This document shows, piece by piece, positions 13,215-25,080 of a stretch of 64,000 nt of DNA. The translations under genes were made by a program, and so were the position numbers. The stretch's first letter is position 1. The number at the start of each line of letters is the position of its first letter. The notes beneath the pieces were generated by a model. The model ran no database searches and had not been told where the DNA came from. It saw only the letters and a list, made by a program, of their open reading frames with translations. The stretch comes from Motacilla alba alba (Eukaryota > Chordata > Aves > Passeriformes > Motacillidae), in the NCBI RefSeq assembly GCF_015832195.1, contig NC_052018.1:112315966-112379965 (forward strand), read 5' to 3'.

Positions 13215-13720
13215 CACAGAATCATAGAATGTGAGACCAGCTGGTTCCACCCCCTGCCATGGGCAGGGACACCTTCCACCATCCCAGGTTGCTCAGAGCT
13301 CCATCCAGCCTGGCCTTGAACACTTCCAGGCATGGGGCAGCCACAGCTTCTCTGGGCAACCTGTGCCAGGGCCTCACCACATTCACCATAAAGAATTCCT
13401 AATATCTAAATATACTCTCTTCCAGTTTGAAGCTGTTCCCCATCTTGTCCTGTCACTCCAGGCCCTTGTCAAAAGTCTCTCTCCGTCTCTCTTGTTGGCT
13501 GCTTCAGGTACTGCAAGGCCATAAATAAAAGCCATCCAAAGCCTTCTCTTTTCCAGGCAGAACAATCCCAATCCTCTCAGCCTTCCCTCACAGCAGGGGT
13601 GCTCCATCCCACAATCAACTTGCTGCCCCTCCTTTGGGCTGGGCTCCAACAGGTCGCAGTCCTTCCTGCACTGGAGAGCCCAGAGCTGGGCACGAACTCA
13701 GCAGTGCCACGCCCTGGTTC
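13215..13720 (-). mobile_element. CR1 LINE, 5'-truncated 3' fragment
   Basis: CR1 is the dominant non-LTR retrotransposon of birds. The left edge shows the CR1 tail in reverse (CAGAATCATAGAAT), followed by the hallmark 3'-end blocks CCATGGGCAGGGACACC, CATGGGGCAGCCACAGC and TCTCTGGGCAACCTGTG. This copy extends about 500 bases, the longest of the four, reaching the CCCAGAGCTGGGCACG block before similarity fades. It includes only the 3' UTR and perhaps the last codons of ORF2, so no functional reverse transcriptase is encoded. The right boundary is approximate. Confidence 0.93.
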
Positions 13721-14825
13721 AATTCCCTCAGGCAGGACTTGGATGCAGGCAGCGAGCGACACAAGATTTGATAAAACACAGAGTGTGAGGGAGCTGGAGA
13801 GGCTGAGCTCTGCCCAGGCACAGCTCTCCCACAGAGATCATCCCCAAAAGCTCTGCTCCCCCAACACAAGCCCCTCCGAGATGGCTCCCTCAGTGCCAGT
13901 CTGTGCTTCAATCTGGCCCCACTGTAACCAGTGCAGCCTCAGAATACAATTCAATTGTCCTGGACAGGGATGGATTAAAGCAAGAGGCAATGGGTTTTTT
14001 TTAAGTCCTGGGCCAGACACAGTAGTTTCACATGCCTTTGGCACAAAACTGTTATTGCTTTCTGAAGCAGTTGTTGTTTCAGTGACATGACTTCCTGCAG
14101 GGGCGTTTTAATTATGGTTGGTGTATCACCCAACTTCGTTATGTATTGCTTTGAAGTTGGCCTTTGTATCTGACAGCAAGAGGATGGAAAACAAACAGGA
14201 CTGTTTATTCCCTTCCCCTTGCCCTGCATTGCCTTGGTGCAGCCTTTGTTTTGGATTACACAAACACGGAGCAGATGGAAAAGGAGATCCCAAGGAAGAG
14301 GCCAGACAAAGTGCATGTACCTTTGGGCTGGCAGGTGTTTTCTCTGGATCTGCCCTTTTGGAGAGTCAAGCAGAAATATAAACCCCCAAACGGCAGGTCA
14401 GGCCCTGAAGACAGAAAATTGCTGAAAACTGTTAAATTATCATTTCCAGCTGAAAAAAAAAACCTAAAAAAAACAAAGCAAAACAAAAATCCCAGTTCCT
14501 GAACTAAGCACACAACTCAGTGTTGTACTGGGAGATGCTTCACTAGAGCAGAGAGGTGATATTTGCAAGCATTTTCAGATAATTGCATGAAGTGATATCC
14601 CATCTACCCACAAAAGAGAGGCAAGGAATGCTCCCTGCTTGGATTGCCAAGGCAGGGAGGGAGGATTCCGCATTAGCCAGATGGCAGCAGAGTATGCACA
14701 ACCTCCAGTGGGCTGCTGCCCAGCCTCGGTCTCCTGCATATTTCTAATGAATTTAGGTACCCAGGGCTGGGTGATGACACTCAACTCACCATCTTGAAAC
14801 ACAATCCATCTCCACATCCATCCAT
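13721..14825. other. unique non-coding sequence
   Basis: Unique DNA with an A-rich stretch at about 14452-14490. Frames on either strand are overlapping and domain-less. A CTCF-like motif at 14674-14688 is entered separately. Confidence 0.5.
14674..14688 (+). promoter_or_regulatory. CTCF-like motif
   Basis: TAGCCAGATGGCAGC fits the vertebrate CTCF core CCRSYAGRKGGCRSY at 13 of 15 positions, on the plus strand. Single motif matches are common, so occupancy is not implied. Confidence 0.3.
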
Positions 14826-14831
14826 ATACAT

Positions 14832-14867
<36 letters not shown>

Positions 14868-14891
14868 GGGTGTGTATATATATATATATAT
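14826..14891. repeat. compound (CA)n-(TA)n microsatellite
   Basis: A (CA)n run at about 14831-14850 passes into (TA)n, is interrupted by GGGTGTG, then continues as (TA)n to 14891. The TA blocks are self-complementary and the CA and TG portions can pair, so the locus could extrude a cruciform. Confidence 0.95.
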
Positions 14892-16399
14892 TTAATCAAT
14901 TCAACTTTTTTCAAAAAAAGCAATTCAGAAAAAAAAGACTGTTTCTAAAAGCCACTGTGTCAGGAACCACATAAAGCATTTCACACCATCTGCTGCAAAG
15001 CACATGCCCAGTGAAGCTGCCAACTGGGATATTCAGTTTGGAAGAACCCTCTTTCCTCCTTAAGTGAATTTCAACAGCTTCAAAGACAGATAGGAGAGAT
15101 CTTGTAGGTTCATCAAAATCTTCCTCCTCCCTATCAAAGACACCAAGAGAAGGCACCACAAGAATAGCTTCTAGCAGGGTCAATTATTATTAATGGTTTC
15201 TTCATTAACAGAGCAACTTCATTCCCATTCTGCCTCTCCCATGGAGGACAGAAGTTCTCATCTTTCAAAAGGAATCTGAGCAAGCCATGTGGAGATTTCA
15301 CCATTTGTGGCTTGGGAAAGTGGAGATGAAAGACTTGTAAGACCTTTAACTTGGGTTTGTTTTCTGCTCTGGGATGATGATGACATTACTCACCACATGT
15401 ATCGTCTTCCAGCCCCAGGAGACCATCCTGGGGAGACCCAGTGGGCTACAGAAATCACTTCTTATTTTAGGGCCTTTGGTTTCCCTGTGGTTTCCACCAC
15501 CACCACAGTCGAGATCCCACCCTGAGAGTTTGGAAGTTGGATACTTAAGATGATGTTTACATTGAAATTCCAAAGAAGGGTCACAATGCTGCTTCAGGAC
15601 TACGTGCAGTCAGAGACTCTCTGTTTCTATAACAAACTAGTTTTAAAGGGTTTTTTTTTGGTTGGTTTTTGCCTTGGATGTTGCACTGTGCTGAAGAAAT
15701 ACCTTAAAATGAAGGTGCACCTACACCACTTTTGCAAGAGCTTGGTGATTGGAACTCTGCTCATGGGAAACAGAAGTCCAAACATACAGAAAAAGGCTCC
15801 AGCCAGCTCTCCACTCCCCTTTCCCAACGCTGCACACCTGGTGTTTAACATACACAGAGGAGTCTCTCACCCTCTCCCACAGCCCAAAGTCTGGACTTGA
15901 GCGCTAAAGCTGAGCAGGACACAAACCTGGCACATCCTCTAGCTGCTGCTCCCTCTCCCTCCTCATTATTTGCTGAGGCTTCTTTTCAGGTTCAAAGCCT
16001 TTCCACGGTGCCCCAGTGAATAAACCTCATTAAAGAGGAGGAGAAGAGTCAACTCCTGACGCTGAAACCCCTCGGCTCACACACCACAGTCACACCAGCT
16101 GCCCACGCTCACAGCCACAACATGAAAAACCATCCTGAAATCCTATTGCTTCAGAAGCTTTGAACCCTGACAGATGTTCGGGGATGAAAGGGGTAACGAA
16201 GCTGCCGAGTTCCTTTCCTGCCATGACAGAAGTGTACACACAAGTCAACTACATCCTATGGCCAGCCCCACCCTCTGAAATTCTGAGAAAAAAAGGAAAA
16301 AAAACCTCAGCTAATGAGAATTGCAGCACCGTTCACACCACAGTAGTTAAGGTTGTATTCCTTATAAATCCCCTTTTCAAGGTTTCTGTCACTCCGCCA
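14892..16399. other. unique non-coding sequence
   Basis: Unique DNA. The minus-strand frame at 14911-15183 (90 codons) has an unusually protein-like, acidic segment including FDREEEDFDEP, but no family is recognised. Nothing else is supported. Confidence 0.45.
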
Positions 16400-16720
16400 T
16401 AAAAATCATTCTGGGTTGAAATTTAGCATCCAAGCTTTCTGCCCAAGGACAATATTTTTGACAGAATCTGGAAACAATTGGTTTGGCAAAGCGCAGCTGA
16501 AGTTTTAAAGAGTGCAAAAAAGAATAGTGGTTAGCGGTGTCAGATATTATTATTTTATGCTCTCATAACTTAAAAACAACTAATTTAGGTTCTGTGGTTG
16601 TTATTACTCCATAATTTCCTCTGAAATAGTTGGCTCATTCCTAATAACAAGCTCCTGCAAACTGCTAGCCCTTCTCTAAATAGAAAAATAATAGTATTCC
16701 TGGGCCAAATCTAGGGCTGC
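16400..16720. promoter_or_regulatory. candidate conserved non-coding block
   Basis: AT-rich, repeat-free block with SOX-like (GACAATATTT, AACAATTGG) and homeodomain-like (CTAATTTAGG) words and almost no open frame. Enhancer status is inferred from texture only. Confidence 0.27.
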
Positions 16721-17149
16721 CATAAATTAGCTTGGTGTCACTGCTGCCCATTTCTATCAGCTGAGGGCTTGGCCCCAGGTGTTAGGCAAAACTCATTTTT
16801 GGTGTGTGCATGTGTCTGGTCGGTTCCATTAGCCCTGAGCTGGGCAGTTCCCAGGAATTCAGCAAGCAGATGGTTAGGTAATGTCTTCAGGACCCGACAG
16901 AAGGGATGGTGCTCTCATCAAAGGCTGTTGCTAAACAGGGCTTGACTTCATGCGCTGCAATCAGCACCTCCACCTAGAACACGTCAGGATTTCTTGGGAA
17001 GCACGGTCCCGCCAGGCAGCCACGCCGGGCGCTCCGAGTGCAGCCCCAGCCAGGCTCCCTCACTGCCCTGAATCACTCACGGTGAGCTTCTCTGGCTGTG
17101 CTTTGAGCCCAGCCTTCAGCCTCTCCTCGGGACATCTTCCACAGGCACG
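16721..17149. other. unique sequence, GC-richer to the right
   Basis: No gene or repeat is recognised. GC content rises toward the inverted repeat at 17150-17213. Confidence 0.45.
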
Positions 17150-17213
17150 CTTGCCAAGGCACAGGGACTCGGGTGTCACTGGTCCCAAGGTGGTTCCGCA
17201 GTGCCTTGGCAAG
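17150..17213. other. perfect 13-bp inverted repeat (hairpin candidate)
   Basis: CTTGCCAAGGCAC at 17150-17162 and its exact reverse complement GTGCCTTGGCAAG at 17201-17213 are separated by 38 bases. The spacer contains a second short complementary pair (GGGAC/GTCCC). The transcript would form a stem-loop of about 64 nt on either strand, comparable in size to a pre-miRNA, although its loop is large. A paired half-site arrangement for a dimeric DNA-binding protein is an alternative. Confidence 0.45.
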
Positions 17214-18187
17214 TCACATACTTGCTTTTGAACTCGGGCAGCACTGGGGTTTTTTTCAGTGGGCTACAAGTAGGATTTGGATATTTTCAGAGAGACTCAT
17301 CACAATAACCACCTGTGCCTGCTTCCTTGAACCCATATAAATGGTGTTTTCTTACTGAAAAACAGCACTCAGATAAATGAGTACTTTTAAAAGATGCTTC
17401 TAAAAGTGCTGTCAAAGCTTCTCATTTGGGAACTTGCAAATCTTTTGTGCATGCACCAGAGAAAAAGAGTGGTTTTTTTCCTTTTCTTCTTATTAGGTAA
17501 CCTGAGAAATTTTATCTAGCCCTGAACCCTTAAAATTCACCCATTCCTTCCGTATTTTGCTCAAATTTAATATCCACATTTAAAATAAGCACTGCTCAGA
17601 GGAACGGAGTCAAAGAGCAGCAACAGTAAAAATTAGCTGAGTACCAGGTACAGGACACTTGGGTTCTTATCCAAAATTCACACTATGCAATTGAATCCTG
17701 ATCTAAAACTCCCTGTCCTGCCAGATGCCCATTGACAATCCACAGCTGTGTACATAGTGATGGGATGCTGGAGTTGGCATATTCAGCATGAAAAACAACA
17801 GCCAGAGGTGGCCTGACTCCTGATGTCAGTATATGAGAATTTTTAGGTGATCTGACACCTATCAATTCCTCCGTGTCCATAACCTCCTAAACTAAATGCC
17901 ACAAGCTTCCAAAGCAACTTTCCCCTTGAAGGCTGCTCATTTAGACATAAAAGAGCACAACGTGGAGGCGCCAGCCAATTACATGATCAAACAGTGCAAT
18001 TTTTCTCCTTATCTTTGAAGCAGGAGGACAAGGCCCTCGAGCAGAGGAGAGATGGCTCATGGGCAGCTGGATCTTCTGTCCACAGAGCGAGGAGAGGAGC
18101 AGCAGTGGGTGCTGGGCAGGGGTATTAGAACACCCATCACCAGTGCAGCAGGGACCAGCGCTGGTCACCACAGACAAACCTACTCAC

Positions 18188-18241
18188 CTGACAAGAGTAG
18201 TAAATTGCACAGTGTCAGATGTCAAGAGACCTTCCCAAACA
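18188..18241 (-). other. candidate 54-nt exon, minus strand
   Basis: On the minus strand, a pyrimidine-containing acceptor (GGACTTTCCAAACAG) precedes 54 bases ending in GTCAG, then a perfect GTGAGT donor. Two frames contain stops. The third is open and reads VWEGLLTSDTVQFTTLV, with split codons at both ends (phase 2 in, phase 2 out). The length is a multiple of three. No family is recognised; splice-site coincidence is possible. Confidence 0.22.
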
Positions 18242-20374
18242 CTGTTTGGAAAGTCCAGGCACTGTTTATGTTGGGGTGGGGGAAAAAGTATCCATTCCCC
18301 CTTGCAATGGGTTAAGCAGCTCTTACGCCTAAGATAAGCTACTTGTGCTAAAATGTCAACAACTGACCTAATTTATTTTAGATATGGAGCAAAAGTGGCC
18401 TCTGCTATTCAAGTTTCGGTGGACAGCTTAGGGGAGGATAAAAACCAGAAGAAAAGGGATTCCTTTTGACAAAAAGGCACTACACTATCCTGTCAGTCGA
18501 TGAGGTTTTTCTGCTTGAGCTACTCCATCTTCCTAAATGATACCACAGAAGTCCTCTTGGTTTTGGAAGTGACGATCTGAAAGCAGCGTAGAAAGCAAGC
18601 CCTTCCTGAGAACTGGTTAAAAATTCAGGGATAAAAATAGCACCTTTCTGTTTTGACACAGCAGCTATAGCTTGTTCCTGTCAAGGTGGTTTTAAAATAG
18701 TATTTCGGGTCACAGCCAGAGAAAGCCTCTCTCAGCTACCATTTCAGAACTCTGCTTGGCTTCTTCCTAATCCCTGGAGCAACAAGAGCAGACTCCTAAA
18801 AATACCCAGGAAAAAAATACAGGAGCTCAATCAATCCATTACTTTCAGAATAATATTTGTAGATTCCTCATTTCCCTCTGTGATACCATCACATTTCATC
18901 TTGAAAGTCAGGTTAAGGTTTTACTTGGCATCTGCACCTCTTGTGGTGAGGGGAATAGAAATTTTGGGCTTCCAACAGCTGTGGAGAAGGGCCTTGAATA
19001 TTACGTCATTTATCAGTAGTGTTTCCAGAAAAAAAGGAAACATTCCATGAAAAGATAATTTACTTGTCTTAATAATGTAAGCAGGAATTAAAGTGGAGAA
19101 ATCCCTTCTGGCAGGATTTTTGACAATTACCTTCATTTTCATCCTTGCTGACTGCACATGTCTGCTTTGAAAATGAATACAGTTTCCACTTCAAAAGGAA
19201 AAAAAACCAGGAAAAGAGCGTGAGAGGGAGCCTGTGATGTAAAACCCATCGACTACAATATTTTCTGGGAAGCTTACCTGCTCTCAAGTCCTCATAGACA
19301 GGCACCTTGGAGAATATTAGGGAAATATTTGAGCACATTCAGTGGGAACACACGTCAAGGTTTGGCTTGAAATAAAATGTGCATTTAGGCAAAGAGAAGT
19401 GATGGATCCAAAACTGTACAGAGCAGATACACATTAATGACTTTTTCCTACTCAGAACTGGAAATAGCTCAGGAGAAGAGGAAATTGGGACTTGCCAGTT
19501 CCCATGTTATCATTACTGCTGTCAGTGGCAGGACCCAGTTTCCTCTGCTCCCATGAGATCCCTTCTGTGCCAGGCTCTGTGTGAGCACAGGAATCCAGAG
19601 GCAAATCACCAATTTCCTGCACCTACAGTCAAAAGGCATTTTTGGATGGGAGGTCCCTTCTTGCACCAGGAGAACCAAAGGCCAGGGAGGCTAAACCTCA
19701 TTCTCCAGCCTAATGAGGACCAGGCTAAGCATTGCAGGGAAAATGTCCACCAGAGAGTGGGATAAAACAGACTGCAGGCTGGATACAACTCAACTCAGCA
19801 GAAGCCACCTGGTGATTCCTGTGGAAGTGACAGTGAGCCTGGGACTGACCCTGGCTACCGTCATTGGATGCTCCTGCCCACCTCAGCCTTCAACTGTTTT
19901 GGTAGAGTGAGAACTTAGGGCCTGATTTCTCAACTGTTTTTCAACTTCCATTAAATCCAAGGTGCGTATGAGGTTTAAAATTTATAATTTGGTAATTTCT
20001 AACTCTGCTTAGAATGAGAGATTTCCATGCATCATTTCCATCCACATAAACTTGTTCATGAATGCAGTTCAAAAAGAGAAAAAAATATCTGCAAGTCATT
20101 CTGAAACCAACTGCTGCTGCTGCACTAAAGGTGGCTGGGGTAGAAAGCCTGCCATGTAAAATCACCCCACCTAAATAAAACTATGATGTCTGCACAGTGT
20201 TTGGAATTATTTTTTAAAATCCAAATATTTTTTGCAGACCTGCATGTTAACTCAGTCACTCAGGGTAAGCTGGTGCAAACTTATCCCTGAGGCTATAATA
20301 AGGTATTAATTTTTGCCAGAATGATGCATTCAAAAATCCTTGCTTGCCCACTGAGGGTTGAGATTGCCTGACCA

Positions 20375-20390
20375 ATTTCAAATTTGAAAT
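20375..20390. other. 16-bp perfect palindrome
   Basis: ATTTCAAATTTGAAAT is its own reverse complement. It could be a dimeric protein site or simply an AT-rich coincidence. Confidence 0.6.
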
Positions 20391-22116
20391 AAGATAGATT
20401 TATGTTTTGCTGGTCTCTCCAGTGCATGTTTTTAAACCTTTCTGTTCAACCACAAGGAATAGAACCCAAATATAGAAGCACCATCAGACAGACCAATTTA
20501 TCAGGATCCTGTACTGATTTTTTCAGACACAGAGCTTGGCTTCCTACCCAAGGCATTGCCAAGCTCCAAAACAAGTTTCTGACAGCTCCTCAGAGGTGGT
20601 GGAGAAGAGAGGGTGCTTCTGACCCCAGCCCAGCAAGGCTGTGCTACCTCAAATGGGTCCAAATGGAGAGCAAGAGCTGCCCTTGGAGAGAGAAGAAAGA
20701 AGGAGCAGGGAGATGAAGGCACAGGGACCTCACCAAGCCCACGGTTTCCAGGCAAGCTAGGAAGCTGTGCTGGACTATTTTAATCCCCTCTTAAAGTGGG
20801 GGCTGCAAAATATAGATGCTTTAACAGAGACAACTGATGTAACACAGGACTGGAGCCCCTGGGCTCACTTTGAGCACCAGATACTGAGCCCAGCACAGAG
20901 CAGACATGTCACAGGCTGAGGAGCCACAGGCAGGAGGTGGACACTTCCACAGGAGTCTGTCTGGAGTCCAGGTCCCTGCCCCAGCCACAAAGACCTTTTC
21001 CCCAGTCTGGCTGGCTCTCCCTGTTGGAGCAGCCTCACCCAGCTCCCCAGTGAGACCCCAGAGCCCCAGCATTGCTCCCCTCCCCTGCAGGGTGGCTGCA
21101 ATGGAAGCCCCACCGGCTCCTCCCAGGGCTTTGGACGAGGAAGGGTGACCCGCTCTGAGGAGTTCAACGAATGCACAATCCCCTGCACAGAAGGCCTTTA
21201 TGTGAAATCAATGAACCACTGCCTGTTTCAAATCTCAAACAAAATACAGGGGAGTTTTGATTGCGGTTTAGAAAGAAAACTGGAAGGAAGGTGTTGGAAG
21301 GGGAGCAGATCTCACCCAAGGAGATCCGTGTGAGTGCTGGGATTAACACACGGCTGGCAATTCCTCCCGAATACTGACAGCTTTGTCACATGCAGTTCCA
21401 CTGCGTGATTTTAAACCCTAGGAACTCCCTGTGTGCTTAAAAAAAAAATAAAAGGTCAGTGTGAAGTGACCTATCTGACATGGTTTCAGTGTCCAGTGCT
21501 AGGGGCAGAGGGATGAGCTTAAGGAAAAGGACAGGTTTATGGGTTGCTCAGCAGCATTTCCAGACAGCAATGTGGATTTATAAGCTACTTGAAGAACTTC
21601 CTCCAACTCTTTTTATCCACTCCCATTTTCCCCTATATGAATGATTTCTAGCAAATCACAGCTTCCCCTCTCCTCCCCTTTCTGAAGGGCTGGGATCCAG
21701 CTGGAAGCTGGTCCACTGGGAAATAAAATGAGGAAAGGAGTAAGCTGGCAGCACGATCCCTTGGCAGCTGGCGCTGGAGACAACACTCCCCTCTAATTCA
21801 CAGCATCACGGAGTTCAGCTTTCAAGGGAACGGCTGCCTCATTTCCTGCCAAGGCACCTTGCAATGGCACAGCAGTGCCCTACCAGGATGCTCCGGCGGC
21901 CAAATCCTCCACAGGACTTTGATGGACCTCAGCTGACAAAGGAATGGCTTTACACTGCTGTGCAAAGCCTCCTCAGATAACTGCTATCTGCAACATAAAC
22001 CACCATCAGCTAACAAGGACTAGCTGTTCCCAGCACAGCTGAGATTTTACTTGAGGTATTTACACTGCTCTTTGCCATAGATAAGGAATTATGATAAGAA
22101 TTCAAGCGATTGTGTT

Positions 22117-22173
22117 AAAAAGAAAAAATAAAAAAAGAGGGAAAAAAAAAAAGAGGCAGAAAAAAAAAAGAAG
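22117..22173. repeat. A-rich low-complexity tract
   Basis: A-rich purine stretch (A runs broken by G, GAGG and GGCAG). No associated retroelement is recognised. Confidence 0.85.
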
Positions 22174-22249
22174 CACCCAACCAGGAAGTTTATAAACTCA
22201 AGAGGTTTCTCAGGAAGGAACTGGGTAAAAGGCAGTTTGGGGTCCTAAA

Positions 22250-22440
22250 AGCAAGAGCTGGACTTTTGAGTCTGGGTTGTCTCCCTTCCCCTTGCTTGTG
22301 AGACTCTGGACAATCCATTTAACTCTGGACCATTGAATCTCACAATTCTGTGACTGGAAATTATAGAACAGTAAAATAAGAAATGCTGTTATAATCACAA
22401 AGTCTCATTCTATTGACACAGGGCCATTTTACAGGTGGAA
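22250..22440 (+). mobile_element. possible degraded MIR SINE
   Basis: The order TTGCTTGTGAG, CAATCCATTTAACTCTGGA and, further right, CCATTTTACAGGTGG resembles the MIR core region (TGTGACCTTGGGCAAG, then the TTTAACCTCT block). Divergence is high and the bounds are approximate. Confidence 0.25.
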
Positions 22441-23939
22441 TTTCAAACTGATATCTTTCTTCTGATACCTAGGATAGGTTCTGGGATAATCTGCTGCAGA
22501 AAACCCTGCAGGGCTGAGGGGAATTGCTGAGGATTTTGGGTTACTACCAGGGAATTGTGAGGACACCAGGTTTCCTCAGTCTTGTACCTCCAAGAGCATC
22601 CTCACTGTACACACAGTTCCCTGGAGGTGGCAATCCCTGCCTCATCAATCTCCCTGCTGTAAGACTCCCAGGGATCCCAGAAAGACAGGATACTTAGGAC
22701 TTCCTTACTGTTTTGTAAAATTGAAGACAGAAAAGTGGTCACTACCATAGAGGCATTTAGGAGATCCTGAGGATCTATTCCTTCTTTCCAAAAAGAAAAA
22801 AAGGCCAAACCAAAACCACCCCGAGCCTAAGCAGTCCCTTCACTCTAAGCAGTTGGCATGACTTAATTTTTGCAAAAGGTGTGGATGGTTCCTTGCCCAG
22901 TACATTTAGAAAATAATATTTGAATCTCAAATCAGAACAAAAACCTAGGAAAGATATTAAAACAAGGCAGCACTTCAAGTGGAACAGATACTCCAAACTC
23001 AACCAGCTGCAGCCAGGCCTGAACAGAACCCTGGGGCAGAGCTCTCCCCATCCCTCCTGGCTGAGGTCCTTAACTACTGTGGAGCCATCTGTTCCACGGA
23101 AAGGCGTGGAGCACATTCTGCTCTCTTCTGCATCCACCTTACGCAGCAAGGAAGTAATTTAGCTCCCAAATGCCTGTCTGATCTTGGGAAGGTGCTAATT
23201 TTAATATTATTCCTCCTCTCGGCAGGCCTTTGCACCTCTGCTTTCATGGTGGAGACAGCATCAGCTCCACCAATGCCCTGCGACACGTATGGGGACAGCA
23301 GGTGCTTCCTTCTGGTTTTGTAAGAGACATCCTGACACTGCCTGGCACAAGGGGACCGTGCTTTTGGTTGGAGCACCTCTTGCAGCAATCACATCTCTCA
23401 AACACAGATGATGCTGACTTTGCAGAGTGTTCCCACCCCAAAGTTGCATCCTGAGCTTAGGAAGATTTTGACATCCCCCAGGGCTAAACTACCCAGTGTG
23501 GCATCAAAAGGCTCACTTTGGACTTGGAGGAGGCTGAGATTTCAAGCCCTGCCTCTCTGATCCAAGTGCTTTGCAGTGAACAGTAGCAAGGCAAATACTC
23601 CTGTTTTTACTGCTAGCGCAAAGAAAAATCCACTTTTCAGGGGTTTGTGCACTGAGCAGAGCAGATCATATTTCTGTGCCTCAACCCCACCTTTTTTTTC
23701 CCCATTTTCTTTTTCACAATGACATTGGCATTTCTTTGGGGAATATTTAATTGCAGAAGGCTTCAACAGACCCTCCCCACTCAGAGCCCTGTTTGGAAGT
23801 GTCAACCCCAACTTGGAGTTCAACCCTCAGTCAGCGGAGCAGTAAAGCTGGCAGGCTTAAGTACTACAGGAATGCTAACATGGCAGATCTGAGAGAGTTA
23901 ATTTGGCCAGAATGCACTCTAGTAATGTTTATGTTTTAG
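22441..23939. other. unique non-coding sequence
   Basis: Overlapping domain-less frames on both strands (up to 124 codons). No repeat family is recognised. Confidence 0.5.
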
Positions 23940-24440
23940 ATAAAGTGCCTACAATGTTGCAGCTTGCCCTTCTGACCCCATTTCCTCATTCGTGTGCAGC
24001 TCAGAGAAAGTGATACTTAATTCCACATCTTTGCTTTTATTAGCTCCCAGAGAGGGATAGGATTTCATCCCGGCCTTATCTCTGTTATAAACATCCTGTT
24101 ACCATTCATATCAGGGGGATATCTTTGGGAAAATGATTAAATACTTTTCTCCAGACACAAACGGCATCCCCCAATTGATTCTGCACAGTCCAGGGTGATT
24201 TTGCTCGTGTGTGTGTTGTCAAACATCACGAGCCTCAGTGTTCCAGAAGGGGTGAAATTTTACATGCAAGTGTGAAAACTCGTGGGGCTCTTCTACGAAA
24301 TCCCGATATCTGTGCATTTAGGAGCTCAGTGCTGTATCTAGACCCAGCTTAGCCAGAGAGGTCGAATTCTTCATTCTACCTGCTGCTAAGTGCACCCCTG
24401 ATTGCATAAGTCACCAGCAAGCATGACATAAGGGCTGGTA
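23940..24440. promoter_or_regulatory. candidate conserved non-coding block
   Basis: Repeat-free block with retained CpGs in AT-rich context (CATTCGTG, ACAAACGG, CATCACGAG, CCCGATATC) and motif-dense words such as TTATAAACATCC (forkhead-like), ATTGATTC and TCTCTGTTAT. The texture resembles deeply conserved enhancers. Conservation was not tested. Confidence 0.33.
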
Positions 24441-24793
24441 CTCTTCCAGCTGGTTTCAGGATTGAATCAACTTGTACACATTCTTGCAGCAGCACTACCA
24501 ATATTTACTGTGCACTTCTAAGGTAATTTTCAATGAAGCAAACAAAAGGATGAAGCACTGTACTCAAGGCAGCTGACTCCTGAAAAGCCCCTTCCTCCCA
24601 CCCCACAGGTGACCACCAGATATCACTGCTCCAAAGCAGCAGCTCTTCAGCCGAGGCACGTTCCCAAGCTCGAAGCACACAAAAGGGACTGGAAGAACAA
24701 GTCCGCCCAGGCTGTCCAGCAATACACATAGGTGGCATTTCCAGAACCTCTGTACATCTCAAAGGACTCACAAATCAAGAAAGCCTTCCCCCA
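24441..24793. other. unique sequence, nothing recognised
   Basis: No gene or repeat is recognised between the AT-rich block and the CR1 copy. Confidence 0.5.
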
Positions 24794-25080
24794 GAATCAC
24801 AGAATGGCCTGGGTGGGAAGGGACTTTAAACTCATCTCCTTCCAACCTCCCTGCCATGGGCAGAGACACCTTCCCCTATCCCAGGTTGCTCAGAGCTCCA
24901 TCCAGCCTGGCCTTGAACACTGCCAGGCATGGGGCAGCCACAGCTTCTCTGGGCAACCTGTGCCAGGGTCTCAGCACCCTCACAGCAAAGAATTTCTTCC
25001 TAATGTCCAATCTAACCCTACTTTCTGTCAGTTTTAAGCCGTTCCCCTTTGTCCTGTCACCACATGCCCTCATAAATAGT
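24794..25080 (-). mobile_element. CR1 LINE, 5'-truncated 3' fragment
   Basis: Starts with the CR1 tail in reverse (CAGAATCACAGAATGG), then GGGAAGGGACTTTAAACTC, CATGGGGCAGCCACAGC and TCTCTGGGCAACCTGTG. It ends at about 25080, just after the TTGTCCTGTCACCACATGCCC block. It retains about 285 bases of the 3' end only. Overall similarity to the 13215 copy is high through the shared part. Confidence 0.93.

Larger units (their letters stand above)
17214..22116. other. unique non-coding sequence
   Basis: About 4.9 kb without a recognised repeat family or convincing gene. Only small features are seen: a minus-strand exon candidate at 18188-18241 and a 16-bp palindrome at 20375-20390. Around 19285 a minus-strand GCAG followed by GTAAGC donor follows a short open stretch, but no long exon can be drawn. 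Confidence 0.45.

Noticed and set aside
19069..19338. Minus-strand segment with KVPVYEDLRAG before a GTAAGC donor
   Set aside because: The donor is strong, but the best acceptor leaves only about 28 bases and other acceptors give stops or weak pyrimidine tracts.
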